NCBI GenBank assembly: GCA_025922795.1
Contig: JAICHC010000126.1
Span: 1 to 7,446 of the forward strand
DNA length: 7,446 nt
Direction: 5' to 3'
DNA from: Candidatus Binatia bacterium
GTDB lineage: Bacteria; Desulfobacterota_B; Binatia; UBA9968
Under the pieces are notes generated by a model. That model ran no database searches, had not been told where the DNA came from, and saw only the letters and a program-made list of their open reading frames with translations. The number at the start of each line of letters is the position of its first letter. The first letter of the stretch is position 1. Shown here piece after piece: positions 1 through 5,527 of the stretch. A program made the translations under genes and the position numbers.

Positions 1-401
1 AGATTGCCGGCCAGCGCCTTGCGGATTTCCACTTCGGAGGGATCGGGATTGCTTCGCAACAGCGCATGACTCGTCATGACCATCCCCGGCGTGCAGTAAC
101 CGCATTGAAGAGCGTAATGTTTCACAAAGGCTTCTTGAATGGGGTTCAACTCACCGTTCTTGGCAAGACCTTCGATGGTCATGACTTCCCTGCCATCGGT
201 CTGCACCGCGAAATGAAGACAGGACTTGATGACTTTGCCGTCAAGCAGAACCGAGCAGGCGCCGCATTCGCCCACGACGCAGCCGACGTGCGTGCCGGTG
301 AGGCCGATATTTTCGCGCAGAAAATGCGAGAGTAAGATACGCGGCTCCACGTCTTCTTGGTAAAGCCTGCCATTGATGGTGACGCGGATTGTCTGTTTCA
401 T
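1..401 (-). CDS. [2Fe-2S] small subunit of a second molybdenum hydroxylase (partial, C-terminus outside window)
   Basis: This is the electron-transfer subunit of a xanthine dehydrogenase/CO dehydrogenase-family enzyme. It passes electrons from the molybdenum site to FAD through two [2Fe-2S] clusters. The first 133 codons are present and the frame runs off base 1. The plant-ferredoxin cluster cysteines are at residues 41, 46, 49 and 61. The first half of the second cluster (CGYCTPG, C100 and C103) is seen; the CRC pair should lie just beyond the edge, since the visible end reads AGNL, which is followed by CRC in the paralogue. By hand count about 68 of 134 residues match the small subunit at 5528-6079, with no gaps. 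The ATG at 401 fits the family N-terminus. It has no Shine-Dalgarno, and a promoter-like element lies immediately upstream. It probably starts a separate hydroxylase operon reading leftward. Confidence 0.95.
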   Translation of the reverse strand, partial: MKQTIRVTINGRLYQEDVEPRILLSHFLRENIGLTGTHVGCVVGECGACSVLLDGKVIKSCLHFAVQTDGREVMTIEGLAKNGELNPIQEAFVKHYALQCGYCTPGMVMTSHALLRSNPDPSEVEIRKALAGN

Positions 402-409
402 AAAGGCGG

Positions 410-438
410 AGAATAGCTGTAGAAATAAAGTGAATCAA
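410..438 (-). promoter_or_regulatory. Sigma-70-like promoter, possibly leaderless, for the left-edge small subunit
   Basis: On the minus strand TTGATT (433-438) and TATTCT (410-415) are separated by exactly 17 bases; each matches the consensus hexamer at 4 of 6 positions. The -10 box ends 8 bases before the ATG at 401, so the predicted transcript would start within about 0-3 bases of the start codon. No Shine-Dalgarno is seen between. The same layout occurs before the paralogous gene at 6079. This is inferred from sequence only. Confidence 0.45.
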
Positions 439-624
439 GCTACGCGAGACCACGAAAAAAGCGGCATTTGGCACGAAGGCATAGCCGGCCCCCCGGACGA
501 TTTACGCACTAGAGAAGAGGACGCAAAGTTGCAACGTGCACATTTAAGAAAATTTTTCTTACACGGGCATTGCTTTTACTTGTTGGGGTGAAAGAATCAT
601 CTTCAGTTCTGGCAGCAATCAAAA
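439..624. other. Intergenic stretch without a convincing gene
   Basis: No ORF here has both a plausible start and protein-like composition. The stretch holds an AT-rich 17-base palindrome (545-561). Near 449-479 there are fragments (ACCACGAA, CACGAAGG) that resemble units of the iterated repeat at 2982-3076, possibly a decayed copy. Confidence 0.4.
545..561. repeat. 17-base AT-rich palindrome
   Basis: TAAGAAAA, a central T, then TTTTCTTA: two perfect 8-base arms with a one-base centre, in an otherwise GC-richer surrounding. It could be an operator for a dimeric regulator of the genes on either side (small subunit at 401, or the possible ORF at 625), or a weak bidirectional hairpin. No function can be assigned from sequence. 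Confidence 0.4.
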
Positions 625-771
625 ATGTTCCTACCTGGAGATCGCCGGAGCGATCTCGGTCCATACCTCATCGTAACGATGCTAGTCGATTACGCCAAAC
701 AAAAAGCAGGACCGGAACAGGTGGAGCAGGTACTTTCGAAAGTCCCGGCTTTAAAGAGCATGATGCAATAA
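625..771 (+). CDS. Possible 48-residue protein or remnant, unknown function
   Basis: ATG at 625 opens a frame ending in TAA at 769-771. The second half (residues about 20-48, ending VEQVLSKVPALKSMMQ) has the heptad-like hydrophobic/charged pattern of a real amphipathic helix, unlike random translation. There is no Shine-Dalgarno before the ATG, and the in-frame extension back to the stop at 589-591 has no ATG, GTG or TTG start. The upstream part in another frame (GTG at 588, reading VKESSSVLAAIKN) also looks protein-like, so this may be the frameshifted 3' end of a once longer gene. A strong hairpin begins 10 bases after the stop. I do not recognise the family. Confidence 0.35.
   Translation: MFLPGDRRSDLGPYLIVTMLVDYAKQKAGPEQVEQVLSKVPALKSMMQ
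638..657. repeat. Perfect 8-base inverted repeat inside the possible 48-residue ORF
   Basis: GAGATCGC, loop CGGA, GCGATCTC. The stem is perfect with a four-base loop, near the beginning of the 625-771 frame. It could be an RNA hairpin or chance. Confidence 0.4.
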
Positions 772-781
772 TCAATTGCTC

Positions 782-814
782 TGCCGCGCCGCGTACAAAA
801 AGCGCGGTGCGGCA
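782..814 (+). terminator. Strong hairpin after the 48-residue ORF, terminator-like but without a U-tract
   Basis: The arms TGCCGCGCCGCG (782-793) and CGCGGTGCGGCA (803-814) pair over 12 positions with one G-U wobble, around a nine-base A-rich loop (794-802). The hairpin starts 10 bases after the TAA at 769-771, as a transcript-end hairpin would. No T-run follows on either strand, so it may be a 3'-end stabilising hairpin or a Rho-assisted end rather than a classical intrinsic terminator. Confidence 0.45.
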
Positions 815-899
815 TCTACATCTACATTCGTCCGTTCGCCGCTCAAGCGATGGACTGGCAGTCAGCGTTCACGTCCGGCGATGACGAGCTGATTTGCGT

Positions 900-1140
900 C
901 TAGATTCTCAGTTCGAAGTAGGTCACCGGTTCGCCGTCGCGAGTTACCAGCTGGTCGCAAATGGTAAAGCGGGCGAGCGGCAGCCAGAAGGCGGTGGCGG
1001 GTGGATTCAAGACACGATAAACGGCGCCGGAACGCATTATCAGTAAATCATTGGTTTTACGACGCAGTCCGTCCTCCCAAGATGCCGCTGCAGCAACCCC
1101 GCCGAGCGCAAAAACCAACGCCCCGCTAACAAAAAAACAT
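900..1140 (-). pseudogene. Small exported protein with a frame break at a 7-T run
   Basis: On the minus strand an ATG at 1140-1138 follows GGGGAG with four bases of spacing, but with seven T after the ATG it reads into TAG after four codons. With six T the frame would open into a 79-residue protein beginning MFFVSGALVFALGGVAAAAS. That is a hydrophobic, signal-peptide-like start with an A-A-A-A/S processing site, though without N-terminal positive charges. The body runs SWEDGLRRK through TYFELRI and stops at 900-902. Alternatives are a TTG start at 1118 giving 72 residues, or readthrough of the TAA at 1167-1169, because the body shares the frame of the upstream microprotein. The gap between the two is 26 bases, suggesting an operon. 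I do not recognise the family. The break may be an assembly indel, a real mutation or slippage. Confidence 0.5.
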
Positions 1141-1166
1141 GAAACTCCCCGTTGTGAATCCTCAAT

Positions 1167-1277
1167 TTAGGTGCAGCCGCGGACTAAAAAGAGCAGTAAC
1201 AAAATCGGGACCGGTATACCCAGCAGCCACAGCAGTATCCAACCTATTGCACCTTTTTGATTTCTTAATGTTTCCAT
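1167..1277 (-). CDS. 36-residue membrane microprotein
   Basis: The frame starts METLRNQKGAIGWILLWLLG and ends FLVRGCT before TAA. Residues 11-32 form one strongly hydrophobic segment broken by a PVP turn, so it should be a single-pass or hairpin inner-membrane peptide. The N-terminus is mixed-charge and the C-terminal tail contains R and C. The start is set by a perfect AGGAGG (1282-1287) four bases before the ATG. This, with the lack of charged residues in the core, makes a chance ORF very unlikely. The start lies 24 bases inside a sigma-54-like promoter, and the broken exported-protein gene follows 26 bases downstream. I recall similar tiny 'GWILLWLLG' hypothetical proteins in proteobacteria, but no function is known to me. 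Confidence 0.75.
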   Translation of the reverse strand: METLRNQKGAIGWILLWLLGIPVPILLLLFLVRGCT

Positions 1278-1300
1278 CGTTCCTCCTGGTAACTGAAACC

Positions 1301-1316
1301 GCAATCAACATGCCAA
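1301..1316 (-). promoter_or_regulatory. Sigma-54-type -24/-12 promoter for the microprotein pair
   Basis: The minus strand reads TTGGCATGTTGATTGC. Against the established YTGGCACGrNNNTTGCW consensus it has the GG (-24) and GC (-12) doublets exactly 10 bases apart, and matches YTGGCA and TTGC. Mismatches are a T for the C before G, T for the purine, and G for the last W. The expected start is near 1289, leaving a 5' leader of about 12 bases that begins right at the AGGAGG ribosome site. No sigma-70 -10 box competes. Sigma-54 control would imply an activator protein, not visible here. Confidence 0.5.
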
Positions 1317-1356
1317 AACGATTCAGTTGAAATTACATGCGCCGAAATGAAAGGGC

Positions 1357-1369
1357 GTCTTGAAAAGAC
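1357..1369. repeat. Short inverted repeat upstream of the sigma-54-like promoter
   Basis: GTCTT, loop GAA, AAGAC. Its centre is about 74 bases upstream of the predicted start at 1289, and a second palindrome, CTACGTAG (1395-1402), lies about 110 bases upstream. These distances suit enhancer sites for a sigma-54 activator, but each is short enough to be chance. Apart from these, 1317-1451 shows nothing convincing. Confidence 0.25.
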
Positions 1370-1451
1370 CAACACTGTGGAAGAAAAAAGCGGACTACGT
1401 AGATCTCTTTCGCCGCACTTGTATCAGTACACAGAGAGAGGGAATGCCAGC

Positions 1452-1586
1452 ATGAGCAGCGTTGGGTCACACTTGCGGGCTCTCCCGCAGGAATGTTTCG
1501 GCGCTGAGACAAATTTAGGATTTCTATTGTCAAGTGAGACGGGTGGCATCTTGATTGCTCTCCTACTGCAAAAAGAGGAGGGTTGA
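1452..1586 (+). CDS. Possible 44-residue ORF directly before the lipoprotein gene
   Basis: The frame begins MSSVGSHLRALPQ and ends GGILIALLLQKEEG. GAGGG lies about 11 bases before the ATG, a poor but possible ribosome site. The TGA is three bases before the lipoprotein ATG, and the last codons overlap that gene's AGGAGGG, a geometry that would allow translational coupling. The hydrophobic ILIALLL run near the end is short. No family is recognised, and the ORF could be chance; the frame also stays open back to 1347. Confidence 0.25.
   Translation: MSSVGSHLRALPQECFGAETNLGFLLSSETGGILIALLLQKEEG
1474..1489 (+). repeat. 6-base-stem hairpin in the lipoprotein upstream region
   Basis: TGCGGG, loop CTCT, CCCGCA. 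A hairpin with the same TGCGGG/CCCGCA arms occurs at 6198-6217. It lies about 100 bases before the lipoprotein start and could sit in its 5' leader. I could not find a convincing -35/-10 pair for the lipoprotein. Confidence 0.3.
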
Positions 1587-1589
1587 TTT

Positions 1590-2042
1590 ATGAAACTAGG
1601 TAATTGGACGGCGAAGCTCGGCGTGACTATGTTCTTGGGCGCGCTGGGAACGGTCTGGGGCTGCGAGAGTGTCAGCCTTATCGGTAGGGACACCATCGAG
1701 CCCGGGTACGAGCAACGGAGCGACATTGAACGCCGCGATGGTGGCTATGATCGCCGCGACCGGTTCGGTAGGGACACGGCGCAAAACCATATTTACGGCA
1801 CCGTGCAGGATATCGATGAGCGTCGTCGGGAAATCCGCCTGCGCACCGACGATGGAAGAACAACCGTCGTCAGGTACGATAGCCGCACCCGGTTTTTTGA
1901 TGCCAACCGCGATCGCGATATAGAAGTGGCGTCGCTGCGTACCGGCGACTCGGTTGCAATCCAGCTCGAGAGAAATTCCGGCGGCGAGCAGTACGCCTAT
2001 GCCATTCGCGTTGAGGACAGACGTGGCAGCTGGTGGCGGTAA
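1590..2042 (+). CDS. Lipoprotein with a beta-rich (OB-fold-like, DUF5666-like) domain
   Basis: 150 residues. The N-terminus has K2 and K9, a hydrophobic stretch (10-22) and a lipobox-like VWG-C with Cys25; W at -2 is unusual, so lipidation is probable rather than certain. Residues about 35-65 are an Arg/Asp-rich, likely disordered linker. Residues about 67-145 alternate in beta-strand fashion (HIYGTVQDIDERRREIRLRT ... VRYDSRTRFFD ... LRTGDSVAIQLE ... YAYAIRVED), the pattern of small OB-fold-like domains such as DUF5666 in secreted or envelope proteins. AGGAGGG ends seven bases before the ATG and fixes the start. Its role is unknown, probably periplasmic or outer-membrane attached. It converges on the FAD-subunit gene, whose stop is 48 bases away. 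Confidence 0.8.
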   Translation: MKLGNWTAKLGVTMFLGALGTVWGCESVSLIGRDTIEPGYEQRSDIERRDGGYDRRDRFGRDTAQNHIYGTVQDIDERRREIRLRTDDGRTTVVRYDSRTRFFDANRDRDIEVASLRTGDSVAIQLERNSGGEQYAYAIRVEDRRGSWWR

Positions 2043-2060
2043 CGTTGGATGGAGGAGCAC

Positions 2061-2108
2061 ATGAGCGGGACCAAGCCTCGCGGCCCGGCGTCACATGGCG
2101 CGCTGTAA
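2061..2108 (+). CDS. Possible 15-residue ORF after the lipoprotein, antisense to the FAD-subunit end
   Basis: GGAGGAG (2051-2057) sits just before an ATG that opens a 15-codon frame (MSGTKPRGPASHGAL) ending in TAA. The last 18 bases overlap the 3' end of the convergent FAD-subunit gene. The ribosome-site spacing is good, but the peptide has no recognisable features and may be the chance companion of a purine-rich stretch. Confidence 0.2.
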   Translation: MSGTKPRGPASHGAL

Positions 2109-2951
2109 CGCCTCAGCGGCAGCGCGCCGCACCAGCACTTTGATCAGTTCCCGTTTATACTCGGCCGAGCCGCGGTTGTCGTCGGTTGGATCGCACTCGT
2201 TCGAGGCGACTTCGCCGACCGTCCTCAGAAGGGCATCGTCGATCGGCTTTTCGCGCAGGCTATCTTCGGCCTTTCGGGCGCGCACGATTGTCGATGCGAC
2301 CGAGTTAAGGCCGATGCGGACGTCTTGGCAGGTGCCGTTATCGGCTTTCAAGGTAACCGCAACTCCGACCGTGGCGAAATCTTCAATGCTGCGCGGGGTG
2401 AACTTGATATGCGCCCAGCCCGGCCGTATGGGTGGGGGAACAACGATTTCGGTCAGCAATTCACCCGGCTCAAGAGCCGTTTGATAGTAGTCGATGAAAA
2501 ACTCGTCTAGGGGCAGCCTGCGCTGCCCCTTGCTGCTCGCAAGCGTGACTTCCGCGTCGAGGGCGATCAGGCTGGCTCCCGGATCGGTTAACGGGTCACC
2601 GGCGGCGAGATTGCCGCCAACAGTGCCCATGTTGCGGATACGCGGCTGAGCGACTTTGCGGAAAGTTTCCTGAAGCAGGGGATAGCGCTTCTGCACCACG
2701 GGCGAAAGCTCGATATCGCGATGACGCGCCCCCGCGCCGATTCTAAGGCCGTCTGTTGAATTGAACGTGATACGGTCGAACTTTGGAACCCGTGCCAAGC
2801 TGATCAGCACCCGGGGCATCAGCAAGCGCTGGCGCATCATGATTAATAAAGACGTGCCGCCGGCGATCACGCGCGCGTCGTCACCGTATTTATCCAACAA
2901 GCTGAAGGCTTTTTTGAGAGTCGTCGGTTCCTGGTAATCGAATCGAATCAT
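2091..2951 (-). CDS. FAD-binding medium subunit of a molybdenum hydroxylase
   Basis: 286 residues, the usual length for CoxM-type subunits. It takes electrons from the [2Fe-2S] subunit via FAD and passes them to an acceptor, in a cytoplasmic heterotrimer (usually dimerised). The N-terminal FAD-binding domain shows the two family motifs, AGGTSLL (30-36) and TVGGNLA (110-116). The C-terminal domain runs from about residue 180. The start is the ATG at 2951, because the family N-terminus MIRFDYQEP begins there and GGGAG lies six bases upstream; an in-frame extension to 3005 adds an unlikely 18 residues. Only two cysteines are present, so it lacks the extra [4Fe-4S] insertion of the 4-hydroxybenzoyl-CoA reductase beta subunit. 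It is the last gene of the operon, 155 bases after the catalytic subunit. Confidence 0.95.
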   Translation of the reverse strand: MIRFDYQEPTTLKKAFSLLDKYGDDARVIAGGTSLLIMMRQRLLMPRVLISLARVPKFDRITFNSTDGLRIGAGARHRDIELSPVVQKRYPLLQETFRKVAQPRIRNMGTVGGNLAAGDPLTDPGASLIALDAEVTLASSKGQRRLPLDEFFIDYYQTALEPGELLTEIVVPPPIRPGWAHIKFTPRSIEDFATVGVAVTLKADNGTCQDVRIGLNSVASTIVRARKAEDSLREKPIDDALLRTVGEVASNECDPTDDNRGSAEYKRELIKVLVRRAAAEALQRAM

Positions 2952-2981
2952 CAGTTTCTCCCGTAACGGGACATAACTCAT

Positions 2982-3076
2982 CACCACGACGCGTACGAAG
3001 GACACGAAGAATACGGTCGTAAGGGCGACCGGCCGGTCGCCCCTGCAACTTCGTGCCCTTCGCGACCTTCGTGGTA
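2982..3076. repeat. Iterated 9-mer inverted-repeat element around a 20-base perfect palindrome
   Basis: The left arm (2982-3009) and right arm (3049-3076) match in inverted orientation at 21 of 28 positions. Each arm is built of three 9-mers; the right arm reads CTTCGTGCC, CTTCGCGAC, CTTCGTGGT. Between them lies a perfect 20-base palindrome, GGGCGACCGG and its complement (3023-3042). The element fills most of the gap between the catalytic and FAD subunit genes. It resembles dispersed intergenic repeats (REP/MITE-like), but copy number cannot be judged from one window. In the operon mRNA it would fold into a long hairpin. Confidence 0.7.
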
Positions 3077-3106
3077 AGGTTTTTTTGGGTCTGGCGCGTA
3101 TTTCCT

Positions 3107-5404
3107 CTACTTTTCTTTCGCTTTTTCCTTCAGCGCGCGGAGAATTTTCTCCGGCGTAATCGGCAGAGTTTTGATGCGCACGCCGACGGCATCGAAGATC
3201 GCATTGCTGATCACTGCCGCCGTAGGGTCCATGTTCAGCTCGCCCAACCCCTTGGCTCCGAATGGCCCGGTGGGCTCATACGATTCGGCAAAGGCATGCT
3301 GGAGCGGGGGCATGTCGCGCATAGACGGAATACGATAATCGGAAAAATTCGGATTGATCGGCTTTCCTTCCTCGATCTGCAGTCCTTCGGTCAGCGCGTA
3401 ACCGATCCCTTGAGCCAGCCCGCCCTCGACCTGGCCTTCGGCGCCGAGGGGATAGATCACCGTGCCGCAGTCCGAGGCAACAACGAATTGCAGAATTGTC
3501 ACCTTTCCGGTTTCTTGATCGACGTGCACTTGCGCGGCCTGGGAACCGTAGTTGTATGCGCCGGATTCGTTGCCGAAGCGCGTGCTGTCGGGTAATACGG
3601 AGTCGGCGTCGAAGCTGCCGGAGCCGACGATCGGCGCGCCGTTGTGGCGGAACAAGCGCGCCCGCGCGACGTCGGAGACGGTTAACGATTTACCACCTTC
3701 GGCGCCTTTGACGAAAATTTTTCCGTCGCGCGATATGAGATCTTGCGGATTGGCTTCAAGCATTTCAGCGGCTTGGTCAAACAGTTGTTGTTTGACGTTG
3801 GTGGCGGCGTTTTTCACGGCGTTGCCGCTGACGTAGGTCAATCGGCTCGCAAAAGCACCCAAACAGAAAGTGGTGAGATCGGTGTCGGCGCGAGAAATCT
3901 CCACATCTTCGACCGGCACGCCGAGCTCTTCGGCAGCAATCTGGCACATCGCCGTGTGCACGCCTTGGCCGCATTCACCCTCACCGCTCAAAATAAGCGC
4001 CTTGCCGTCTTCATTGATCTTGATCGTTGCCGAGCTGCCGTCGTAATCGCCGAAGTGGCGCTTGCCGCTGACATGAACGGTGCAGGCCAGCCCCAAGCCG
4101 GTATTCGGCTGCTTGTTGGCGCGCTTGGCTTTCCAGTCGATCATCTTTTCCGTCATGTCGAGGCACTGCTTGAGCTCGCAGCTCGTAACCCGATTACCGT
4201 GCGGCGACACGTAGCCGGTTTCTGCCGCGTTGATGCGGGCAATTTCGATCGGGTCGATTCCGAGCTCGTGCGCACCCAGATCGATCGCCTGCTCGACGGC
4301 CCATTCCGCCGAGGGATTACCAAAACCACGAAACGCGCCGGTGGGAATTTTGTTTGTGTACACCAGCAATGCTTCGGTTTTGACGTCGGAATATTTGTAA
4401 CAGGTGTCGTGACGCATGGCGGCCACGCCGGTAATGGCCGGCGCTTTGGCCGAGTAGGCTCCATTGTCGGCAATGACCTTGATATGCTTGGCGCGAATGC
4501 GGCCGTCCTTTTTGAAGCCTAATTTGACGTTGATTGTCATGAAGACGCGCGGCCGGCAGCCGGCGAGAAATTCTTCTTCGCGGGTATTGATCAACTTGAC
4601 CGGCTTGCGCGCTTTCCTGGCCAAAACCGCGGCCACCAGAGCGTTGTTATCGTCGCAGGATTTTCCGCCGAAGCCGCCGCCAACGGCGCTCTGAATGATT
4701 CGCACGTCGGTCTCGGGAACCCCCAAGGCGGTGGCGATGCGGTAACGCGCATTAAACAAGGTCTGCGTGTTCATGTAGATGGTGTATTTACCGCTGGTGG
4801 CGTATTCCGCCACACTTCCGATCGTTTCGATCGAGCAGTGCCACTGCGGCATGCTGGTAAAGGTGTCTTCGACGATCACATCCGAGTCCGCGAAGGCCTG
4901 CGCGACGTTGCCGCGCTCAAGGTCCATATGGACGGCGATATTGTTGGGTTTATCGTCGTGGACGACGGGCGCGCCGTCTTTCATTGCTTCTTCGGCATCG
5001 AACACGCCCTGCAGCGGCTCCCAATCCACCTCGATCAAGTCGATCGCTTCTTCGGCGATATCCGGATCGATGGCCGCCACCGCGGCGACTTCCTCGCCGA
5101 CGTAGCGGGATTTGCCCACTGAAAGAATATATTGATCGGCAAAAAACGCGCCCCACGGTTTTTTGATCGTGTCTTCCGCGGTCACGACGGCGCGTACCCC
5201 CGGGAGTTTCTCCGCCCTGGTCGTGTCGATATGGCGGATGCGCGCGTGCGGGTAGGGGCTGCGCAGGACCTTTCCTACCAACATTCCCGGAAGGAAAATG
5301 TCCGCGATATATTGCGAAGTGCCGGTTACCTTGTCGAAACCTTCGACTCGCTGAACGCGGCGTCCGACGACGGAAAATTTTTCTGCTTTGGCCATGTCTG
5401 TCAT
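3107..5404 (-). CDS. Molybdopterin-binding catalytic large subunit, xanthine dehydrogenase/aldehyde oxidase family
   Basis: 765 residues, a typical length for this family. It contains the molybdopterin-cytosine-dinucleotide-type active site that hydroxylates or oxidises the substrate. The N-terminal a/b hammerhead domain covers about 25-130. Cofactor-binding motifs follow: GGGFGGK (242-248), GAFRGFGNP (356-364), GEGECGQG (474-481), and GAKGLGE (716-722), where Glu722 is the expected catalytic base. The active-site loop is GAFRGFG, not the AYXCSFR cysteine loop of true (form I) CO dehydrogenase, so this is not a CO oxidiser; the substrate cannot be read from sequence. The start at 5404 or the second ATG at 5395 are both possible, since neither has a good Shine-Dalgarno. 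It is 123 bases after the small-subunit gene. Confidence 0.95.
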   Translation of the reverse strand: MTDMAKAEKFSVVGRRVQRVEGFDKVTGTSQYIADIFLPGMLVGKVLRSPYPHARIRHIDTTRAEKLPGVRAVVTAEDTIKKPWGAFFADQYILSVGKSRYVGEEVAAVAAIDPDIAEEAIDLIEVDWEPLQGVFDAEEAMKDGAPVVHDDKPNNIAVHMDLERGNVAQAFADSDVIVEDTFTSMPQWHCSIETIGSVAEYATSGKYTIYMNTQTLFNARYRIATALGVPETDVRIIQSAVGGGFGGKSCDDNNALVAAVLARKARKPVKLINTREEEFLAGCRPRVFMTINVKLGFKKDGRIRAKHIKVIADNGAYSAKAPAITGVAAMRHDTCYKYSDVKTEALLVYTNKIPTGAFRGFGNPSAEWAVEQAIDLGAHELGIDPIEIARINAAETGYVSPHGNRVTSCELKQCLDMTEKMIDWKAKRANKQPNTGLGLACTVHVSGKRHFGDYDGSSATIKINEDGKALILSGEGECGQGVHTAMCQIAAEELGVPVEDVEISRADTDLTTFCLGAFASRLTYVSGNAVKNAATNVKQQLFDQAAEMLEANPQDLISRDGKIFVKGAEGGKSLTVSDVARARLFRHNGAPIVGSGSFDADSVLPDSTRFGNESGAYNYGSQAAQVHVDQETGKVTILQFVVASDCGTVIYPLGAEGQVEGGLAQGIGYALTEGLQIEEGKPINPNFSDYRIPSMRDMPPLQHAFAESYEPTGPFGAKGLGELNMDPTAAVISNAIFDAVGVRIKTLPITPEKILRALKEKAKEK

Positions 5405-5426
5405 TCTTACAAATTAATCTCTGGGA

Positions 5427-5506
5427 TTTCTCCCGCGAAGGCGCCAAGACGCAAAGAAAAACTTTTCTAAGTCTTAAACTTGGCGCCTTTGCGGCTTTGC
5501 GGGAAA
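5427..5506. repeat. Iterated 8-mer inverted-repeat element between small and large subunit genes
   Basis: The left arm contains three 8-mers, GCGAAGGC, GCCAAGAC, GCAAAGAA; the right arm contains CTTGGCGC, CTTTGCGG, CTTTGCGG. AAGGCGCCAAG (5438-5448) pairs perfectly with CTTGGCGCCTT (5479-5489), and outer CCCGC (5432-5436) with GCGGG (5499-5503). It lies wholly in the 123-base gap and would form a hairpin in the operon mRNA. It is the same kind of design as the 9-mer element on the other side of the large-subunit gene, with a different unit. Confidence 0.65.
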
Positions 5507-5527
5507 AATGATCCCGCCGATAGCGGA

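Noticed and set aside
66..335. Plus-strand frame of 89 codons at the left edge
   Set aside because: It is the antisense shadow of the [2Fe-2S] subunit, whose cysteine motifs are unmistakable.
449..479. Third copy of the iterated repeat
   Set aside because: Only two fragments (ACCACGAA and CACGAAGG) are present, with no inverted arm; too little to call.
570..884. Plus-strand 104-codon frame as a complete gene
   Set aside because: Most of it is Arg/Ser-rich without structure. Only its first dozen codons after GTG 588 look protein-like, and these are treated as a possible remnant joined by frameshift to the 625-771 frame.
1139..1330. Plus-strand frame of 63 codons
   Set aside because: It is antisense to the microprotein and its promoter and has no ribosome site.
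1596..2060. Minus-strand open frame of 154 codons opposite the lipoprotein
   Set aside because: The plus-strand gene has a ribosome site, signal sequence and domain-like pattern; the antisense frame has none.
2982..3076. CRISPR array
   Set aside because: The repeated units are 9-mers in inverted arms, with no constant repeat-spacer pattern and no cas genes.
3066..3086. CCTT...AAGG followed by seven T as a plus-strand intrinsic terminator
   Set aside because: The stem is only four pairs and no plus-strand gene ends there; it is better read as the end of the 9-mer repeat.
3743..4522. Long plus-strand open frame (259 codons) inside the catalytic-subunit gene
   Set aside because: It is antisense to a clearly recognised gene; the GC-rich codon pattern keeps the opposite strand open. 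No motifs and no ribosome site.
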